A stretch of DNA of 49,521 bases from Gammaproteobacteria bacterium (GTDB lineage: Bacteria > Pseudomonadota > Gammaproteobacteria > Steroidobacterales > GCA-2729495). The DNA is taken from NCBI GenBank assembly GCA_016874095.1, contig VGVH01000018.1:1-49521 (forward strand), in the 5' to 3' direction. This document shows, in pieces, positions 16,489-23,816 of this stretch; positions within the stretch are counted from its first letter, which is position 1, and each line of letters starts with the position of its first letter. The notes under the pieces are model-generated. The model worked only from the letters and a program-made list of their open reading frames with translations, did no database searches and had not been told where the DNA came from. A program made the translations under genes and the position numbers.

Positions 16489-16875
16489 CTAGATGTCCTG
16501 CTGGCTCGCAGGCAGCAGGTCGATGAAATTCGTGGAACCGAAACTCACGGCCGCGAGAACTGTTTCGGCGCCGGGCGGCGCTGCGCGGAAACACGGCTCG
16601 TTCGCAAGGCGGTGACGGAGCTTTGCCGCCGAGAGCAGCCGTGGCAGGGGCTCGAGCTGTGAGGGATCGCCGCCCGGCAGTCCCCAGCCGTTCAGGATCG
16701 ACTGGCCGAGCTTCGGTTGCCAGTCCTCGACGATGGCAGCGAATTGCGGATCGGCGTGCGTCATCTGCAGGCGCCGCACGACATCCGGGAATGCGGGCAG
16801 GTCCACGTCCTTGCCAGGCAGGTTAGCCAGCAGCTGCCGGACGAACGCGAACGCCTTGCTGACATCTGCCGTCAT
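16489..16875 (-). CDS. Small protein with an HDOD-like N-terminus
   Basis: 128 residues. Residues 20-45 (KDVDLPAFPDVVRRLQMTHA, then DPQFAAIV) resemble the opening helix of HDOD output domains, which begin L-P-x-x-P-x-x-[VA]-x-x-[LI]. The rest (SILNGWGLPGGDPSQLEPLP and AVSFGSTNFIDLLPASQQDI) does not continue the domain as far as I can tell. It may therefore be a shortened or decayed HDOD protein. The ATG at 16875 starts the conserved-looking part. It is convergent with hemL across a 37-bp gap. No function is assigned. Confidence 0.5.
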   Translation of the reverse strand: MTADVSKAFAFVRQLLANLPGKDVDLPAFPDVVRRLQMTHADPQFAAIVEDWQPKLGQSILNGWGLPGGDPSQLEPLPRLLSAAKLRHRLANEPCFRAAPPGAETVLAAVSFGSTNFIDLLPASQQDI

Positions 16876-16955
16876 GATCGCGCCTGCGGTCCTTGCCGCG
16901 GCCACCCCGGGAAGCGTCCTCGGTTGCGGCGCTGGCGCGATCTGCCGACGGATTC

Positions 16956-17783
16956 TCAGAACAACGGTGGACCTGTCCCGCGCCGCGAGCGCAGGGCCCA
17001 GACCGAGACGATGATCACGGCCCCGACCATTACCAGGGTACTGATCGCCAGGAACATCTGCATGGAGTACGCGAGCGCGAGGCCGCGCACGACGTTGATC
17101 AGCAGGTGCCAGAGGATCGCCATGAGCAGGCTGCCGGTGGTCTCCATGAGCCAGGTGAGCCAGACCGCGGCCGACAGCACGCCGAGACCGAAAGCGACGA
17201 ACTGCGGCAGGCCGAACTCGGGCCTGCCGAGGAACGCGGGCAGGTGCCAGAGAAACCACACCGGCCAGAGGATGAGCGTCGCCGCCAGCACTCCGCGCGT
17301 CGCGCGCAGCTGCGGCAGCATGAATCCGCGCCAGCCGGGCTCTTCGCCCAGGCTCTGTACGAGCCCCGAAATCACGAACAAAGCCACCCAGCCGCCGGCC
17401 GTGGCGAGCTTGCCCGTCTCGAGCGCAGCGGGATCCGGCCAGGCGCCGCTGCTCGCGCGCACGACGATCGCCGCGCCGGCCAGCAGCACGAAGGGCGTCG
17501 CAACACCCGCGGCCCAGCCGCGCAGCCCGATACGCCAATGACCCATCGCGGCGAGGAGCTGGCGCACCCCCGCCGATCCCTGCAGGACTCGCGCGAGGAG
17601 GAAAGCTGCGACCAGCGGCCCGAAGGCAGCCAGCATCTCCCAGTGCTCGGAGACCTCGGTCTCCATCCAGCCGCGCCGGGACGCGAGCAGCGGCAGCTGT
17701 ATCCCCCAGGTGAAGAGATAGGCGAGCCCGACGAAACCCAATACGGGATGACGCGCGAGGAAAGAACCGCTGGCAGCCGTCAT
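16956..17783 (-). CDS. CPBP family intramembrane metalloprotease
   Basis: 275 residues, about eight hydrophobic segments. The CPBP (CAAX protease/bacteriocin-processing, formerly Abi) motifs are all present: motif 1 LGEEPGWRGFMLPQL (E-E-x-x-W-R-G), motif 2 PVWFLWHLPAF and motif 3 AILWHLLINVV. The paired Glu and the two His are the expected metal ligands or catalytic residues. Members cleave within membranes, process peptides or give immunity to bacteriocins. A GGAG lies 6 nt before the ATG at 17783. No peptide gene adjoins it, so the substrate is unknown. Confidence 0.85.
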   Translation of the reverse strand: MTAASGSFLARHPVLGFVGLAYLFTWGIQLPLLASRRGWMETEVSEHWEMLAAFGPLVAAFLLARVLQGSAGVRQLLAAMGHWRIGLRGWAAGVATPFVLLAGAAIVVRASSGAWPDPAALETGKLATAGGWVALFVISGLVQSLGEEPGWRGFMLPQLRATRGVLAATLILWPVWFLWHLPAFLGRPEFGLPQFVAFGLGVLSAAVWLTWLMETTGSLLMAILWHLLINVVRGLALAYSMQMFLAISTLVMVGAVIIVSVWALRSRRGTGPPLF

Positions 17784-17932
17784 GGAATCTCCAGTCCCCT
17801 GGTCCGCGCGGATCATGCCGGAAAAACCTGACCCCGGTCACGCCCCACCCGCCGCTCGCTCAAGGGTGCGGCTGGATTGCCGATGCCAGTCTCGTGGAGC
17901 CCCGCGTCGCGGGGCCGTGGCACCGTGGGTAG

Positions 17933-18067
17933 GGCCGTTCATGCAGGAATCGCGAAAAGGGCTTCTACGGGCGCAGCTACCGCGTGAAGGCGGACATCAC
18001 GGCCGAAGACCTCATGCAGCGGCTGCACACGACGGCGACGCTGGACGCCTGGAACCGCATCGGCTGA
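17933..18067 (+). pseudogene. C-terminal remnant of an unidentified protein
   Basis: The frame between a TAG at 17930-17932 and a TGA at 18065-18067 reads NREKGFYGRSYRVKADITAE, then DLMQRLHTTATLDAWNRIG. It has a protein-like composition and codon use, in contrast to the alternative frames, but no start codon or upstream domain. I take it as the tail of a lost gene. I do not recognise the family. The rest of the 348-bp gap 17784-18131 shows only a CCCGCG-T-CGCGGG hairpin at 17911-17923. Confidence 0.4.
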
Positions 18068-18131
18068 AACAGGCAAAAGCAATTCCTCTATGATGTCGCC
18101 CGCCCGCCGCGGGCCCTGAGGAGATCGCCCG

Positions 18132-19292
18132 GTGAGAATCGTCAAGCGGCTGCTGGTCGCGGTCGCCGCACTGCTGCTCCTGTCCTTCGCCGCTGCCTAC
18201 CTCGCCAGCCCCGTCGTGACGACGCGCGCGCTGGCCGGATTGCGCGGCGGCCCGACCGGCGTCCTCGAGACGGTGAAGGGCGGGCTGCCGGCGGAAGTGC
18301 CGGTCGCAAGCGCGGCGGAGCGCGCCATCGACCAGGCGACGCTCGACGAGGCGGTCGCCTGGGCCAGTGCCAACGACAGCCACAGCCTGCTGGTCTGGCA
18401 CAACGGCGCGCTGCAGCTGGAGCAGTACTTCCCCGGCTACGATCGCAACACGCGCTCGCCGACGCAGTCCATGCACAAGTCGGTGCTGGCCCTGGTCATC
18501 GGCGTCGCTATCAGCGACGGCTTCATCGCCTCCGTCGACGACCCGGCCGGCCGCTATCTCAAGGAATGGGCCAAAGACCCGCGCGGCGCGATCACCATCC
18601 GCCAGTTGCTGCAGCAGGCGAACGGGCTCGACTTTCCGACGCTCGACCTGGCCAGCGGCGGCGAATTCCTGTCGCTGATGCTGGGCGATCGTCTCGCCGA
18701 GGTCGTGCTGTCGCAACCCCTGGCCACGACCCCGGGCACTTTCTTCGAGTACAACAACGTGGGCCCCGAGGTCCTCGGCATCATCCTGGAGCGCGCCACC
18801 GGCCGCCGTTACGCCGACTACCTGTCGGAATCGCTGTGGTCGAAGATCGGCGCCGATGACGCCCAGGTCACGCTCGACTCGGAGGAGAACCGCCTCGCGC
18901 GCGTGTTCTGCTGCCTCGACGCGACGGCGCGCTCCTGGCTGCAGGTGGGGCTGCTGTATCTCAACGGCGGCATGGCGAACGGCGAGCAGATCGTGCCGGC
19001 CAGCTGGATGCGTGAGGTCACGACCCCCTCGCCCGCCAACCCGAATTACGGTTACCTGACGTGGCTCGGCACCGAGCACGTGCCCATCCGCAGCTACAAC
19101 AGCAAGGCCGGCAGCACCGCATCACACTCCGAGCCCTTCGCCGCCCCGGACGTCATCTACTTCGACGGCTTCGGCGGCGCCCGCGTCTACGTGATCCCTT
19201 CCGTCTCCCTCGTCATCGTCCGCACCGGCGCCATCGTCGGCAAGTTCGACGACGCCTGGCTGCCGAATCTCCTGACCCGGGCGGTGGACTGA
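18132..19292 (+). CDS. Serine hydrolase (class C beta-lactamase-like), membrane anchored
   Basis: 386 residues with an uncleaved or lipid-free N-terminal hydrophobic segment (RLLVAVAALLLLSFAAAYLA), so probably periplasmic. The S-x-x-K nucleophile motif is QSMHKSVLALVIG and the Y-x-N motif is FFEYNNVGPEVLG; the body matches the beta-lactamase/esterase EstB-like family (PF00144). The third KTG-like motif is not obvious; SHSEPF may occupy that region. Members are esterases, D-peptidases or amide hydrolases more often than true beta-lactamases. The start is a GTG at 18132 preceded by TGAGGAGA. It converges on the VPLPA-CTERM gene. Confidence 0.85.
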   Translation: MRIVKRLLVAVAALLLLSFAAAYLASPVVTTRALAGLRGGPTGVLETVKGGLPAEVPVASAAERAIDQATLDEAVAWASANDSHSLLVWHNGALQLEQYFPGYDRNTRSPTQSMHKSVLALVIGVAISDGFIASVDDPAGRYLKEWAKDPRGAITIRQLLQQANGLDFPTLDLASGGEFLSLMLGDRLAEVVLSQPLATTPGTFFEYNNVGPEVLGIILERATGRRYADYLSESLWSKIGADDAQVTLDSEENRLARVFCCLDATARSWLQVGLLYLNGGMANGEQIVPASWMREVTTPSPANPNYGYLTWLGTEHVPIRSYNSKAGSTASHSEPFAAPDVIYFDGFGGARVYVIPSVSLVIVRTGAIVGKFDDAWLPNLLTRAVD

Positions 19293-19324
19293 GATTCATC
19301 GACTTCACGGCTCCCGAAAAGACA

Positions 19325-19346
19325 ACGGCCGCCCGAAGGCGGCCGT
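19325..19346. terminator. Bidirectional terminator hairpin
   Basis: ACGGCCGCC-CGAA-GGCGGCCGT is a perfect 9-bp stem with a 4-nt loop between two convergent genes. On the minus strand it is followed by GTTGTCTTTTC, a weak T-rich tail, so it suits the VPLPA-CTERM gene best. Confidence 0.65.
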
Positions 19347-19370
19347 CGCAGTCGCGTTGCGCGGAACCTG

Positions 19371-19946
19371 TCAGCGGCGAAGGCGCGCTCGCGTGCCGGC
19401 GAGGCCAAGGGCAGTCAGGAACAGCCAGGCGGCGGCCGGCAGCGGCACGGCAGTCGCAGAGCCGTAGCCGAAACCTGCTATTGCATGGCCGTCGCTGAGG
19501 TTGATGAACGGACCCCAGCGGCTTTCAGGACTCGGGTTCATCGTGATGGAGCCGGCGCCGCTGACCGATACCGTCAGCGTACCGAGCGAATTCGAGCTGC
19601 CGCCGAGGCCAGAGAAGGCACCGATGTAGATCTCGAAGGGACTGCTGCCGGGCGGATCGCCGAAGCCGCTGAAGTCGGTGGAGCCGGTCGGATCGGTGTC
19701 GAAGGTGTTGAAGTATACCGAGGGCGCGAAGCCTACGAAGATGACGCCACCACTGAAGGTCAGTTCGGCGCCACCGCCCTGGGCCTGTACGCCGACCAGG
19801 TCGAGGATGATCTGCAGCTGCACGGTGCCGCTGTTGGGGAACGTCGTCGCGTCGAAGCCGATCGACGCGGCATTCGCCGTACCGATCGACGTGAGGCCGA
19901 GCACGGCGAGAGCTGTAGCGATTCGGGATTTCACGTTGACTACCAT
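19371..19946 (-). CDS. VPLPA-CTERM sorting-domain protein
   Basis: 191 residues. A Sec signal peptide (RIATALAVLGLTSIGTANA) precedes a Gly/Ser-rich beta domain (residues ~25-165). The C-terminus is AVPLPAAAWLFLTALGLAGT followed by RARLRR: a V-P-L-P-A motif, one transmembrane helix and an Arg-rich tail. This three-part signal marks substrates of exosortase/rhombosortase-like sorting in Gram-negative bacteria, usually tied to exopolysaccharide. The mature domain resembles cohesin-like or PEP-CTERM adhesion domains (FPNSGTVQLQIILDLVGVQA). No exosortase gene is in the window. The ATG at 19946 is chosen for the signal peptide. Confidence 0.75.
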   Translation of the reverse strand: MVVNVKSRIATALAVLGLTSIGTANAASIGFDATTFPNSGTVQLQIILDLVGVQAQGGGAELTFSGGVIFVGFAPSVYFNTFDTDPTGSTDFSGFGDPPGSSPFEIYIGAFSGLGGSSNSLGTLTVSVSGAGSITMNPSPESRWGPFINLSDGHAIAGFGYGSATAVPLPAAAWLFLTALGLAGTRARLRR

Positions 19947-20018
19947 CGATTTTCTTTTTGGCCGGCCAGGCATCCATGGCCCTGATCGGTCGCGGGCCCC
20001 CCGCCCCGCTTTGCGATC

Positions 20019-20047
20019 ACTGTAGCCCAGCCTCAGGCACCGGGCAA
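20019..20047 (-). promoter_or_regulatory. Candidate promoter of the VPLPA-CTERM gene
   Basis: On the minus strand TTGCCC (20042-20047) and TACAGT (20019-20024) are 17 nt apart, each matching four of six sigma70 consensus bases. The site is about 73 bp upstream of the start codon. The same TTGCC-/TACA-T pattern precedes the dockerin-like gene at 21198. Confidence 0.35.
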
Positions 20048-20112
20048 TCGCCGATTTGACAATATGCGCGAACTTTGCGTCATCCCGAAGTATTGCCGGG
20101 CCCAGGCCCGAT

Positions 20113-21198
20113 TCACGGCGGCGCAGCAGGCCCTGGCGGTTTGCCGAACAGCGCCCTCAGGATATTCAGGTCCGCCGCATTGACCGAATTGGAGCTGTTG
20201 AAATCGGCATTCAGCGTCGACGATCCCTGCGCGCCGAAGGACTGCCGGAACAGGTTCAGGTCGGAGAAGTTCACGTTGTTGTCGTTGTTCAGATCGGCGT
20301 CGCAGCGGTTGCCGAAACCGTCGCCGTCCGTGTCCCGCTGGTCGTTAGCGAGCTGCGTGCAATTGTCGCAGGCATTGCCCCGGCCGTCGCTGTCGGTGTT
20401 TGCCTGGTCGGAATTAGACCGCACCGGGCAATTGTCGCAGGCATTGCCCCGGCCGTCGCTGTCGGTGTCTGCCTGGTCGGGATTCGACTGCGCAGGGCAG
20501 TTGTCGAACGGGTCCAGCAGTCCGTCGCTGTCCGTGTCAGCCGACACCTGCAGCGTGACCGTGGCCGTGCTCGTGTCGATGCTGTCGCTCAACTGGTACT
20601 GGAAGCTGTCCTGCCCCACGAAATTCTGGCCAGGGGTGTAGAACACACCGATATATGCCTGCCATAGCGGGTTCGGGATGATCAGGTTCAGCGTGCCGTT
20701 CGCCGGCTGCTGCAGGATCTGGAATGTCACCGGGTCGGCGAAGCCGAGGTCATTGAAGAGGATGTCCACGAATGTGTTTGGATCCTGGCCGACGACGAAC
20801 TGATCGTTGCCCGCGACGGCCGGCACGTTGCCCACGTTGATGCTGATGAGCCCGATGCTGATGTCGCCGTCGACGTCCTGCACGCGGAAGTAGAACTGGT
20901 CCAATCCCGTATATCCCGCGTTCGGCGTGTAGGTGATGCCCTGTCCCGGCGTACCGGTGATCGGCGACGGGACGGTCAAGGTCCCGTGCGCCGGCAGCGG
21001 ATTGGTCAGCACCGGGATCGTCACCGTATTGATGCCATCCCCAGGGGTCACGATCACGCTGTACGGCACGACCATCGGCGTGTTCGCCGGCGTGCGCACG
21101 GCATAGATCTCCGCGACCGGCTCGAGGGCGGCGGCCGGCAGCGTGAACGCGACGAGCACGGCGGCGGCAGCAAGGCAGACTTTACGGTGCGGGATCAT
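20113..21198 (-). CDS. Secreted protein with Ig-like, thrombospondin type 3 and dockerin-like domains
   Basis: 361 residues. A signal peptide (KVCLAAAAVLVAFTLPAAA) leads into two cadherin/Ig-like repeats (residues ~30-215), with YTPNAGYTGLDQFYFRV and YTPGQNFVGQDSFQYQL as the matching strands. Three Asp-rich thrombospondin type 3 repeats follow (DTDSDGRGNACDNCP). The C-terminus is a paired EF-hand-like dockerin-type module (DADLNNDNNVNFSDLNLFR and NAADLNILRALFG) with a PPGPAAPP tail. The whole protein should bind calcium outside the cell. The ATG at 21198 follows AAGAAGGGG. It is divergent from a subtilase-like gene carrying the same C-terminal module, so the two may act together at the cell surface. 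Confidence 0.8.
   Translation of the reverse strand: MIPHRKVCLAAAAVLVAFTLPAAALEPVAEIYAVRTPANTPMVVPYSVIVTPGDGINTVTIPVLTNPLPAHGTLTVPSPITGTPGQGITYTPNAGYTGLDQFYFRVQDVDGDISIGLISINVGNVPAVAGNDQFVVGQDPNTFVDILFNDLGFADPVTFQILQQPANGTLNLIIPNPLWQAYIGVFYTPGQNFVGQDSFQYQLSDSIDTSTATVTLQVSADTDSDGLLDPFDNCPAQSNPDQADTDSDGRGNACDNCPVRSNSDQANTDSDGRGNACDNCTQLANDQRDTDGDGFGNRCDADLNNDNNVNFSDLNLFRQSFGAQGSSTLNADFNSSNSVNAADLNILRALFGKPPGPAAPP
20361..20498 (-). repeat. 69-bp tandem coding repeat (thrombospondin type 3 units)
   Basis: Two nearly identical copies begin at 20361 and 20430 and share the 20-mer GTCGCAGGCATTGCCCCGGC. The 69-nt period equals 23 codons and keeps frame. They encode the calcium-binding type 3 repeats, so the array arose inside the gene. 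Confidence 0.75.
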
Positions 21199-21243
21199 CA
21201 GTAGTGCCCCTTCTTGGCGAGAGCTTCGGTCGTGGCGCTGCAG

Positions 21244-21273
21244 CGCCAGCCCTAGCAGAAACAAGGGCTGGCG
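21244..21273. promoter_or_regulatory. Perfect 10-bp hairpin in the leader of the dockerin-like gene
   Basis: CGCCAGCCCT-N10-AGGGCTGGCG lies 46-75 bp upstream of the ATG at 21198, between it and a candidate promoter. On the minus strand it is preceded by AATTTTT; on the plus strand it is followed by AAAAATT. It may be an mRNA leader stem-loop or an operator. Confidence 0.4.
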
Positions 21274-21292
21274 AAAAATTGCTCAGGGGTAA

Positions 21293-21322
21293 AATGTACG
21301 CCGGACAGGCTCTTTGCGGCAA
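21293..21322 (-). promoter_or_regulatory. Candidate promoter of the dockerin-like gene
   Basis: On the minus strand TTGCCG (21317-21322) and TACATT (21293-21298) are separated by 18 nt, about 95 bp upstream of the start codon. Each box matches four of six consensus bases. The 276-bp divergent gap 21199-21474 otherwise shows only the leader hairpin. Confidence 0.3.
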
Positions 21323-21474
21323 TCGGCAAACGGTGTCACTTGCGACATAACGCCGGGCGCGGCGCACATCGCCGGCAATGCGCCTGGCGTTAAGGTCAAA
21401 CGCGCGCTTGTCACCCATCCGGTGATCCCGCAGAGTGGCCGAAATCCATCGACTCGGTGTCAGGGAAATCCATC

Positions 21475-23214
21475 GTGACCAGCACGCGCCGCCGGGGCGC
21501 CTTCAGGCGCCTGTCGCTCGGGCTCGGTCTTCTGGGTGCGGCACGCTTGGCCGCGGGCGCGTACGCCGACGACGTCGGGTTCACGAAACTGCAGCAGGAA
21601 CTCGGTGCCGGTACGCCGACCGGCGCCGGTGTAGTCGTCAGCCAGGTCGAGGCGGCGGTCACCGTCAAAGGCCAGCTGACCTGGTACCCGGACATCGGCA
21701 ACGTGCAGTTCGCCGGCAAGACCATCACCGATGTGTCCAATGCACCGGACGGCATCTATTCCGGCCACGCCACCAGCGTCGGCACGGTGTTCTACGGCAA
21801 CACCGGGTCCGTCGCCCCCGCCATCGACACCATTGCCAGCTATTACGCGTCGACCTGGCTGGGCGGCGAATTCCTCTGGGCCACGGGCGTGCAGCGGCCC
21901 GACAGTTCGGCGAGCCGCATCGTCAACCACAGCTGGGTCGGCGACGGGACGACGAGCAATGCCGAGATCCACGCGCGCGTCGACTGGGTCGTCGAGAACG
22001 ACGACCAGCTGCATGTCACGGGGATGAACAACAACATCGGTGCCAACACGCGGCCGCTCATGGGCAACAGCTACAATGTCCTGGCGATTGGCCGCAGCGA
22101 TGGGCTCCACCAGACCGGCTCCTTCGCGGTCGACGCCGTCTACACCGGCACGCGGGCCAAGCCCGACCTCGTCGTGCCGGCCGGCAGCACCAGCAACGCG
22201 GCACCCGGGGCGTCGGCGATCGCCGCCCTGCTGGTCCAGACCGGGCATGGCAACCCGTCGCTGTCGGTGAGTCCGGCGTACACCAACCGCGCGGGGCTGT
22301 CGATCTACAACGCCGAACGAACCGAAGTGCTGCGCGCCGCGCTGATGGCCGGCGCCGAGCGCGTCACCCGCAACACGAGCACGGCCAATCTCGGCATCTA
22401 CCGCGATGTCGCCGGCAACCAGACGGCCAACGGCCTCGACCGCCGGTATGGCGCGGGCCAGGTCAACGCCTACAACAGCTACCAGATGATCGCCGCGGGC
22501 GAACGCAACAGCAGCGAGGACGGTGGCGGTTCGGCCGGGGCGCGCGGCTTCGACTACGACCCGGCGTTCGGCGGCTCAGCCGGGAGCAATACGACCGCGA
22601 CCTATCCCCTGCCCGCCGCCACAGGCCCGCAGCTGCTCACCGCCAGCCTCGTCTGGAACCTGGAGATCCACGGCGGCACCCAGAACACCTTCAACGCGAC
22701 CGCCACCTACCGCGACCTGAATCTCTCGCTGATAGACACAGCGAATGACAATGGCGTCGTCGCGAGCTCGCAGAGCACGATCGACGGCACCGAGAACCTC
22801 TGGCTGGTCGTGCCGGCGGGGGCGCAGTACGCGTTGCGCGTCAGCCGGGCGGTGGCGACGAATTTCAACTACGACTTCGCCATCGCCTGGCAGCTGCTCA
22901 CCGACACCGACGGCGACGGCGCGCACGACGGCCAGGACAACTGCATCGGCAGGGTGAACGGCCCGATCCTGCGCGATCGGTCCGGCTTCAGCCAGCGCGA
23001 CTCGGACAACGACGGCTACGGCAATGTCTGCGACGCCGACCTGGACAACAACGGGACCGTGAACGCCGCCGACCTGAACATCTTCCGCGCGGCCTTCGGC
23101 TCGGCGAACGCCGCCGCCGACCTGGATGGCAGCGGCTTCGTCAACGCCGCCGACCTGAACATCTTCCGCAGCCTGTTCGGGTTCGCGCCGGGCCCCTCGG
23201 CCTACGCGCCCTAG
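21475..23214 (+). CDS. Divergent subtilase-like secreted protein with dockerin-like C-terminus
   Basis: 579 residues. A signal-type N-terminus ([20 protein letters not shown]) leads to a subtilisin-like domain. [11 protein letters not shown] occupies the catalytic-Asp strand with Glu instead of Asp. [14 protein letters not shown] fits the H-G-T-H block, GMNNN the oxyanion Asn, and [17 protein letters not shown] the G-T-S-x-A-A-P nucleophile block. Residues ~495-579 hold Asp-rich type 3 sequence and two N-A-A-D-L-N-I-F-R repeats ending [11 protein letters not shown] chose the GTG at 21475, which follows AGGGA by 8 nt; a GTG at 21457 is possible. The catalytic Asp change leaves activity uncertain. 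Its stop interleaves with that of folE. Confidence 0.7.
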   Translation: MTSTRRRGAFRRLSLGLGLLGAARLAAGAYADDVGFTKLQQELGAGTPTGAGVVVSQVEAAVTVKGQLTWYPDIGNVQFAGKTITDVSNAPDGIYSGHATSVGTVFYGNTGSVAPAIDTIASYYASTWLGGEFLWATGVQRPDSSASRIVNHSWVGDGTTSNAEIHARVDWVVENDDQLHVTGMNNNIGANTRPLMGNSYNVLAIGRSDGLHQTGSFAVDAVYTGTRAKPDLVVPAGSTSNAAPGASAIAALLVQTGHGNPSLSVSPAYTNRAGLSIYNAERTEVLRAALMAGAERVTRNTSTANLGIYRDVAGNQTANGLDRRYGAGQVNAYNSYQMIAAGERNSSEDGGGSAGARGFDYDPAFGGSAGSNTTATYPLPAATGPQLLTASLVWNLEIHGGTQNTFNATATYRDLNLSLIDTANDNGVVASSQSTIDGTENLWLVVPAGAQYALRVSRAVATNFNYDFAIAWQLLTDTDGDGAHDGQDNCIGRVNGPILRDRSGFSQRDSDNDGYGNVCDADLDNNGTVNAADLNIFRAAFGSANAAADLDGSGFVNAADLNIFRSLFGFAPGPSAYAP

Positions 23215-23780
23215 CGGATCAGGCCGAGGAACTCGTTCCGCGTCTGCGGCTGGGTCCTGAAGTTACCCAGCATGCAGGACGTGGTCATGACGGAGTTCTG
23301 CTTCTCCACGCCGCGCATCATCATGCACATGTGCTGGGCTTCGATGACCACGCCGACGCCCTTGGCATGGATCGCGCCCTGGACGCACTCGGCGATCTGC
23401 TTCGTCAGCACCTCCTGGATCTGCAGGCGCCGTGCGAAAAGATCCACGACGCGCGCGATCTTCGACAGTCCCAGCACGCGGCCGTTGGGCAGATAGGCCA
23501 CGTGGCACTTGCCGATGAAAGGCAGCATGTGGTGCTCGCAGAGCGAGTACATCTCGATGTTGCGCACGATCACCATTTCGTCGGTGTCGCTGGTGAACAC
23601 CGCGTCGTTGACCAGCTCCGAGACGTTCTGGCGGTAGCCGCGGGTGAGGAAGTGCAGCGCCTCCGCCGCGCGCTCGGGCGTGCGCTCGAGTCCCTCGCGG
23701 TTCACGTCCTCGCCCAGCAGTTGCACGATTTCGCGAAAATGCCGCTCCATCGCCTCGATGACTTTTCTGTCGCCCGACAT
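23211..23780 (-). CDS. folE: GTP cyclohydrolase I
   Basis: 189 residues, zinc-dependent type IA enzyme that turns GTP into 7,8-dihydroneopterin triphosphate, the entry step for folate, biopterin and 7-deazapurine routes. Zn ligands are visible in [15 protein letters not shown] and [28 protein letters not shown] and [20 protein letters not shown] are also diagnostic. AGGAG stands 6 nt before the ATG. It is the last gene of the NRPS operon, 36 nt after NRPS3, on the same strand. With queD at the other end of the operon it would supply 6-carboxytetrahydropterin. A general folate role is the alternative. Confidence 0.95.
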   Translation of the reverse strand: MSGDRKVIEAMERHFREIVQLLGEDVNREGLERTPERAAEALHFLTRGYRQNVSELVNDAVFTSDTDEMVIVRNIEMYSLCEHHMLPFIGKCHVAYLPNGRVLGLSKIARVVDLFARRLQIQEVLTKQIAECVQGAIHAKGVGVVIEAQHMCMMMRGVEKQNSVMTTSCMLGNFRTQPQTRNEFLGLIR

Positions 23781-23816
23781 CCCCCGCTCCTGCCGTTGTC
23801 CAATGAAGTGCGAAGT

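Noticed and set aside
20361-20498. Regularly spaced near-identical repeats that could suggest a CRISPR array
   Set aside because: The period is 69 nt, keeps reading frame, and encodes thrombospondin type 3 calcium-binding repeats.
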